Shown: positions 57,740 to 64,000 of the stretch, piece after piece
How the letters are laid out: every line of letters begins with the position of its first letter
Numbering within the stretch: the first letter of the stretch is position 1
DNA from: Euptelea pleiosperma
Taxonomy: Eukaryota; Streptophyta; Magnoliopsida; Ranunculales; Eupteleaceae
Assembly (NCBI GenBank): GCA_035048495.1
Contig: CM068549.1
Span: 19,997,103-20,061,102, forward strand
DNA: 64,000 bases
Reading direction: 5' to 3'
Translations under genes and position numbers: made by a program
Notes under the pieces: model-generated
The model's database searches: none
What the model was told of the DNA's origin: nothing
What the model saw: only the letters and a program-made list of their open reading frames with translations

Positions 57740-59591
57740 TGAAAGTAGGATTTTTCCGCGTCGTTGGTTACGGAAACCCTAGAATCAACACATTTGTAAT
57801 TTATCCGAGATTTCCTGTAAAATTAAGCGATTCTTTGCACAGTGGAAGTATTTCGGATGTCGATCCGCACTCGAGGTTAGTGTGCGCAATTCAAGGACAT
57901 GAAATGACAGATTTTTTTTTTTTAGACATTGCTAAAAATAAAGGGATGGAAGGGTGCGAATGATGGTTGACAGTGATTTTTAAAACTTGATTTGATGATT
58001 GTAGAGAGAGCTTAACACAAAAAGAATAAAAATAACAAAGATGAAGTAATCGACAATTCGCAAAACCCAACTTTTCATTAATAATTAAGCAATCTAGTAC
58101 ATTTATTGAAATTTAAATCTACTTCAAAATAAACTAAAACATTTGGATCTAGAGAGAGAAAGAGTACTAGAGTTCTAGAGAGAGAAAAATAAAAAGAAGA
58201 GGTGTTCTAGAGAGATAAAGTGAGAAACTAAAGTAAACTAGAGAAAATAAAAGGAAAAACTAGAAAGATCTAGAAAAAGAGATGGATTAGAGAGATAGAA
58301 AATCAATCGAGAAAGGAAGGAAGAAGAGGGAAGACACTAACAAACACTTACCATGGTGGCTGGAGTCGGTAGATCGTGTTTCAGATCTGTAACTTACTGG
58401 CTTGAAGGAGATGATGGGCAAGCATTGCTAGCTCGGGTGCTCCCAAAAGAGGAGCAAAAGAAGAGGATGGACCAGGAGGCTGTGATGACGATTAGGCCAA
58501 GGTGATGCAGACCTGTGCATCAAACCCACGAAGAGATGATCTCATGGATAGGTGAGTGCATCATGTTGTGGTGATGAGGAGAAGCCTGAAGCATGAAGAG
58601 GCGCTGATGGACAGCACCGCTGGTTCATTGCTGGTGGTGGCGGTTCAAACTATAGATGGCAGCAATGCCAATGGTGGATGGCAGCGTGGAGAGTGAAGAA
58701 CCAGGCAGGCTGGAGTTGCTTCATGTTGTTGCCTTGTAAGAGGGCAGCAAGGAGAAAGAAAAGGTGTTGCAGTAGCAGGCGGTGGAGCTTCAGGTGCACT
58801 TGTAGGTTGAGCAAGGAGGAGGGCGGAGCAGTAGGTGGAGACGCAGGGTTGAGGCGCTGTTGCAGGCGGGCTGAGGAAGATGGAACCCACCGTTCTCTCC
58901 TTTCTTACTTCTTTTTTTTTTTTTTTAATTTCTTTTTCTCGTTTTTGTGAGAGAGGCGATAATGGAAGAGATGGTGGCTGGGTTTTTAGGAGAGGGAAGA
59001 GATGGGGGAGATGACGGTTGGGAGGAATGAGGAGAGGAGTTGAGCCCGTGAAGACGCACCTACACAGCAAGCCGGAGTTGCAAGTTTGGTGGACCTCCAA
59101 GAACGGTGGGTGCAGCAGTGGTGAGGCGTAGCAAGATGGGGTAGAAAAAGAAGAAGAAGAAGAAGAAGAAGAAGGAGGAGGCGGCCAAAAGGGGTGAACC
59201 AGTCCGGTGAGCATGCTGGTTGCTTGCCGGAGTTGCTGGGAGGAGCGGTAGAGAAGGGAGAATCCACCAGCAAACGTGCGCACAGGTGGGGAGAAGAAGA
59301 AGAAGAAGAAGCGAAAGAAGAAGAAGAAGAAGAAGAAGAAGAAGAAGAAGGAGCGGCCGGAGTTCTGCAACTCCGGCTGGTAAATGAAGAAGAAGAAGAT
59401 GAAGAAGAAGAGGAAGAAGAAGAGGAGAAGAAGAGGAGAAAGAAGGAGAAGAAGATGCGAAAACGTGGTGGAGTTTTTTGGGGAGAGAAAGGAGCAATAA
59501 GGAGGGGGATTAGGGTTCCAAAGAACCCTTCTCCTTCTCCTTTTAAAGCTCCATAGTTTCCATTAATGAAAATTAGGAAATTTTTGAAATA

Positions 59592-59622
<31 letters not shown>

Positions 59623-60595
59623 TATTAAGTAAAACCCTACTTTTCTTCTAGGGATTTCCCCATTTAGTGGACCCCCCATTTTTAAAAATTTAATTAAAAT
59701 TATTTTGAAATTCACGGGGTCCACTAACTGGTCGAACAGTGGGTCGATGATGATGGGCCCGGCTACTGGCCCACATAGATTGATGATGTCCATCGTCTCA
59801 CAAGATGATGTGACAGACAATCTGATGGCGATCGGATGGATGGTGACTTGATTGGGACCCAGATTGGTAGATCGACGGATCTAGAGAGATCCAACGGTCC
59901 GGTGGAAGATCCAACTGTCCGATTGAAAATCCAACGGTCAGAAAGCTAAGGGAGATGAGGCAGAGCCAATGGGCAGTAGTTCTGGGGTTAGGTTAGTAGA
60001 TTCGAGGACCGAAAAATGAAGAGAGAGAGAATAAGGAGAGATGAGAGAAAATATCAGAAAATGGAGATAAAAGTATTGGCAGAGGGTCTGGAACCCTGGT
60101 CTTCACTGTGACCATCCTCACGCTTCTCCAGTAAAGTAGACTATCATTCTTTGCTGACTCATGTGGCTTTAAACGCTTTGGTCCGTCTCTTGGTCATTGG
60201 CTCTCTTGCTCTCTTCATTCTTTGGGCCGGCTTTTTGGTCCTCTTATTCAGCCCATATTTGGCCCATATCTTCTAGTCATAGCATGTGGGCTCTTTAAGC
60301 TTTGATAATGGGCTTTCCTGACCGATGTGGGCTCGCAAGTCTCAAGAATTGTCCCATCGGGGTTTCCTACGACAGAGAAGCGCGTAATGAGACTTTATCA
60401 AAACGACTCAATGTCTAGACTTTCAAAAATGTGTTTAATGCATGCAAATATACCATTTCGTCCAGAAAAGTGTGTTCTACGCAACAAAAGATACTCTTAT
60501 GTAGAAAAGTAGATAAATAGAGTATTTTAACGTAGGAGAGTGTGAAAACGCTTAGAAGATAATAGTGGAAAATACGCACTTTTAAGTTAATATCA
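57740..60595 (-). repeat. 5' LTR of the complete family X element (copy VI)
   Basis: Length 2856 bp. Most of the length difference from copy V comes from an extra AAG array (59287-59352). Palindrome at 59357-59376. The conserved ggattagggttccaaagaac block and ttaaagctcc (TATA-like ttttaaagg on the minus strand) lie at about 59505-59550, a plausible transcription start region. Confidence 0.9.
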
Positions 60596-62704
60596 AATGT
60601 CCCCATTGCTTTTTGGATATGCTCTCGGAATTCGAGAGAGCATCCAAGGGGTTGTGGTCCTACGATACATCCGAACCCTCAAAATGATAACAATGAAATA
60701 ATAACAACTAATGCATCTCCAATAATAATTAACAATCCAGGATAATATCCAATGAACGACCATGGTTCAATACATGCAGATAAATCAACGGAGATGCACG
60801 AGAATTGATATACATGCTTTTCAATATAGATTGAAATAAATTTTCTATTTTAAACACATGCATTTAATAATATAATAATGAAAATGCATCCATAAAAGTA
60901 AGAGATCGGGAATAGAATCCTACCTTAGCTTCGTTTCCAAATTTATCTTATTTCTTCAAATCGGTTCTCCTCCTCACGTAGGTCCAATCTAAAAGTTTTA
61001 GGACCTTCATTTCCCATAATTTTGGGGTCAGACACAATTCAAGAGTGATTGTTCTTAATGTCAAAAAAATGTCTTCTTTGGTTTGAATGTAGTGGGTAAT
61101 GTCTTAGGGCTCAGTTAGTTGGAACTTACTATTACTAGAGCCTACAACAACAAAGAAGTGGGGCCCGATTTGATGGTCGACAAGTCGACATGACAACATC
61201 AACATAAATACATACACAATATATATATATATATATATATATACAATGGCTCACACGGCTCTACACCATGATCACGTTTTTGGCAAAAATGTATAATAAT
61301 ATGGCTTTACATAAAATGACGAGATCAGTCTTTACTTAAAGAAAATTTTAAAGTTATAAAATTTAAAAAAATGTCAACTCGATAAAATAATAATTCTAAA
61401 ACATTTTGAAGCAGTATCTAAATTATGCCTAATTTCTTAGTCCAAATTAATGGAGTTGAAATAATGAGAGTCATTTTTATGGAGTACAACACTGAACAAT
61501 CAGTCACACAAGGATGTTGCTTCAAACGATCAGGTTCAACAGAAAAAAAACACTTATCCTAGACTATGAGTTCGAGTAAAGGAGCAGAGGTATCCTATTG
61601 GCATAGTATGTCACATCCAGAAATGTTAAACCTATAGGAGAGTTAGTTAAAGTACAAAGATCAATGCATGGATCTGGATCAAGACCAAAAATAATATCTG
61701 AGATTTCTTATAATATGACTGGTTTTCATTTCACATAGATGTATCAAGCGGTAGATCACCATTCATAAATCAATCAGTCAAGGTGGAAGGAGTGTACTTT
61801 CTGGGAAAATTTACAGAATAATCTTAAAAGAAAATTGCCTTAAGGATGGCTATACGTATAAAAAAAAAAGAGAAACTATGAAATAAAAACATAATAAGAA
61901 AGGAATACCTTAAGAGGACCCGTGGGAGGACTTGGAGAAGAGATGCTGACCAACTGTGGAGGTTGCTTCAAGGCTACATGACTGCAACTTCTTGATTTCT
62001 TGCTCATTCTTGTTAATTCTTGTAGGGGGTTTCTCACAATTAAAATGGTTGAGAGAGGGTCTTTAATAATGGAGATTGTGAGTGTGTTGAAGGAAACGAT
62101 TTAACCAACTGGTGGACTGTTGTCTAACAGGAAATCATATCTGGAATGGTTTGGATTAGTCTTTGAGAAGGTGTAGAAGTCCGGTAATAGAACTACATGA
62201 GGGATGGCAGCAACTTTCTGTGGGGCAATAGCACCTGGAAGTGGTGGTGGAGGTCTTTTTCATAGGAGAGATCGATGACGGCTTCAATTGTTATGGCTGC
62301 AACTGCACTTTTGTGGATGCTTTAAATGAGGTACGTATACGTTGAGGGTGAGAGACATGGAGGCGTGGGAATAGGATCGATGGTTGATGATGGGTTTAGT
62401 TGTTAGAAAACAAGGAAAGCCATTAGAAAGATGGACGGTGGTAATGGGTTTCAAGTGGTAGTCTCCATAGGTTAAGGTTTGGGTACGTGGAGCATAGGTT
62501 TCTTGTTGCCGTGGAAGGTGGAGTAAGAGTTTGGATAACTCATGAGAATGGAAGAAAAAAACTATTAAAATAATTGATGTTATTAAGTTGGGAAGGTTTT
62601 TGGACGGACAAGGGATGAATATATTAATAAGGCTAGTTTTGAATAAAATATTATACCTTATGAAAGTTTTGTTTTATATGCATATAGCTACCTTTAACTA
62701 AAGG

Positions 62705-62744
<40 letters not shown>

Positions 62745-63220
62745 GTGTATAGTTAATTCTTATATGTTACATGTGTATGCAGCATATTACTCACTAATAT
62801 AATATACTATTCTTAGGTTACCATAATTAATGCTAATACACTTAGGAATTAATAGGGTGTACTACCATATACACATGTGCATACGTTATGCGGTTAATGT
62901 ACATACATACATACATAATATTTAACATGGTTTAAATACTTAAAAGAAATGGAAATAAATTCACTACATGTATTAAAATAATGTGTCGCACATAGGGGAC
63001 ACAACGGTAAAAAAAAAAAATTCGTTAGTCTACTGAGCCCATGTGGGCCCGCATGTGGCCCTAAAAACCCCAAAATTTCAATTTCCTCTGAATTGATCAA
63101 AATTTCATGTGCGTGTTTAGACAGTTAGATCGTGCTATCTGTTGAAGAAAAACATGCGAAAAGGTTCTTAGAATTTACAAACGGACTAAAATACCCTTTA
63201 CAAGGTTTTAGGGTTTTACA
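60596..63220 (-). repeat. 3' LTR and flank of the right-hand chromovirus
   Basis: On the minus strand the LTR begins TGTAAAACCCTAAAACC at 63220, directly after a polypurine tract (ctctttaaggggggtaggt, plus 63221-63239). The outer end is not defined; sequence of similar character continues to 60596, where the family X element is inserted. Contains TA tracts (61220-61243, 62706-62738), the second being a TATA candidate. No gene seen. Confidence 0.55.
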
Positions 63221-63239
63221 ACCTACCCCCCTTAAAGAG

Positions 63240-63996
63240 AATTTCGTCATCGAAATTAAATCATACCTATACTAGTGAATAGGTCCGGATACTTTTCTCG
63301 CATCTCAGACTTTAACTCCTAGGTAGCCTCTTCAACACCATGGTGCTGCCACAATACCTTGTCCGATCAAATGGTCTTGGTACGTAACACTTGCTCCTTG
63401 GTGTCGGGAATCCGAATCGATCATTCCTCAAATGATGCGTCTTCCTGAAACTGTAAGTCCTGCCAGTCGATGATGTGTGCTGGGTCTGGTTCATACTTCC
63501 AAAGCATGGAAATGTGGAAAACATTGTGAACTGATGAAAGCTGGGGTGGTAGTGCAAGACGATAGGCAACCTCTCCTACTCGCTGTAGAATCTCGAAGGG
63601 TCCGATGTACCTCGGTGCTAGCTTCCCTTTCACACCAAATCTGATGCCTCTTGGTGGGGAAACTTTCAGGAAGACGTAATCGCTGGCTTGAAACTCTAGT
63701 GGTCGTCGTCGATTATCTGCGTAGCTCTTCTGTCTACTCTGTGCTGTGCGAAGTCTATCTCTGATCAACTGGGCCTTCTCAGTGGTTTCCTGAATCAACT
63801 CGGGCCCTGATAGTATACGCTCTCCAACCTCTACCCAATAGATTGGAGATCTATAGGGTCTACCGTATAATGCCTCGTATGGTGCCATACCAATGCTCGA
63901 TTGGAAACTGTTGTTGTATGCAAACTCCACCGAAGGTAAATGATCGTTCCAACTGCCCTTGAAATCTAGGGCACATGCTCTCAACATATCTTCCAA
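63240..63996 (-). pseudogene. Chromovirus integrase C-terminal end with chromodomain (broken)
   Basis: The minus strand has the integrase end SWNDHLPSVEFAYNNSFQSS, IGMAPYEALYGRPYRSP. The GPY/F module is GKLAPRYIGPFEILQRVGEV, AYRLALPPQLSSVHNVFHIS. After a stop at 63421 the chromodomain-like tail reads KVLWQHHGVEEAT and ELKSEMREKYPDLF, again with two stops. All three stops can be C-to-T or G-to-A changes. Upstream integrase, RT and gag are beyond the window. The chromodomain would direct integration to specific histone marks in the active family. Confidence 0.9.
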
Positions 63997-64000
63997 AATC

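Larger units (their letters stand above)
49422..60595 (-). mobile_element. Complete family X retrotransposon, 11.2 kb, non-autonomous
   Basis: Two LTRs in the same orientation (49422-52223 and 57740-60595) enclose a 5.5-kb internal region. On the minus strand the LTR starts TGATATTMRCTYAAAAGTGC and ends CCTACTTTCA. A primer site with tgacgccgctgccactc follows two bases after the right LTR, and a G-rich tract (ggttgggggttg) precedes the left LTR. The internal region encodes only a gag-like ORF; no protease, RT or integrase motif was found in any frame, so it must be mobilised in trans (LARD-like). Flanks: ccatt on the left, aatgtccccatt on the right, so a 5-bp ccatt may be the target duplication if seven extra bases are allowed. 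Confidence 0.88.

Noticed and set aside
1..64000. tRNA, rRNA, snoRNA or telomere/centromere satellite
   Set aside because: No cloverleaf B-box pairs, rRNA segments or short satellite arrays were seen by eye; a tRNA scan would be needed to exclude tRNAs fully.

Overview
The window is nuclear DNA from a flowering plant, and most of it is transposable elements. The evidence is one spliced plant gene, plant-type LTR retrotransposons (Copia, Ty3/Gypsy including a chromovirus), LINEs, a TRIM and many small inverted-repeat elements. The gene-rich part looks like a non-grass angiosperm, but I cannot name the species. A run of 100 N at 23738-23837 marks an assembly gap.

Region 1-9400 is a mosaic of old, broken elements upstream of the gene. 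It holds a LINE 3' end, a decayed Copia gag-protease, hAT-like non-autonomous elements and a dispersed long-inverted-repeat family that I call M (about six copies). It also holds a 919-bp foldback element, and a 722-bp element with 39-bp inverted ends and a perfect 9-bp target duplication that carries a piece of an UNC-13/PATROL1-like gene (a Pack-MULE).

Region 9404-18083 is the only convincing host gene: a three-exon BSD-domain protein of about 413 residues on the plus strand, with one GC-AG intron. Both introns are loaded with elements. Intron 1 contains an RTE-type LINE that is itself split by a 482-bp TRIM with an exact 5-bp target duplication. Intron 2 contains a 5'-truncated LINE with a target duplication and a second RTE fragment split by a hAT-like MITE. 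Downstream are a 189-bp tandem duplication and a possible last exon of an unidentified minus-strand gene (20036-20194).

Region 20584-64000 is nested LTR retrotransposons. A minus-strand Copia runs into the gap. After the gap comes a high-copy, apparently non-autonomous Gypsy-like family, called X here. One complete copy (49422-60595) has LTRs of about 2.8 kb, an Asp-tRNA-type primer site and only a gag-like ORF. Around it are solo LTRs, one inserted inside the internal region of another X copy with an AGGGC duplication, and a third LTR nested inside that one. Every X LTR carries one or more GGAGTTGCA palindromes. A truncated SIRE/Maximus-like Copia (33883 to about 39190) has an env-position ORF preceded by a copy of the LTR-style GGTCGACC cluster plus TATA box. 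A Gypsy gag-protease fragment, a chromovirus reverse transcriptase fragment and the integrase/chromodomain end of another chromovirus complete the region.

The best candidates for something undescribed are a 131-bp-period array of six conserved hairpins at 43758-44451, the repeated LTR hairpin of family X, and the duplicated promoter-like block before the env-position ORF. No tRNA, rRNA or CRISPR array was seen.
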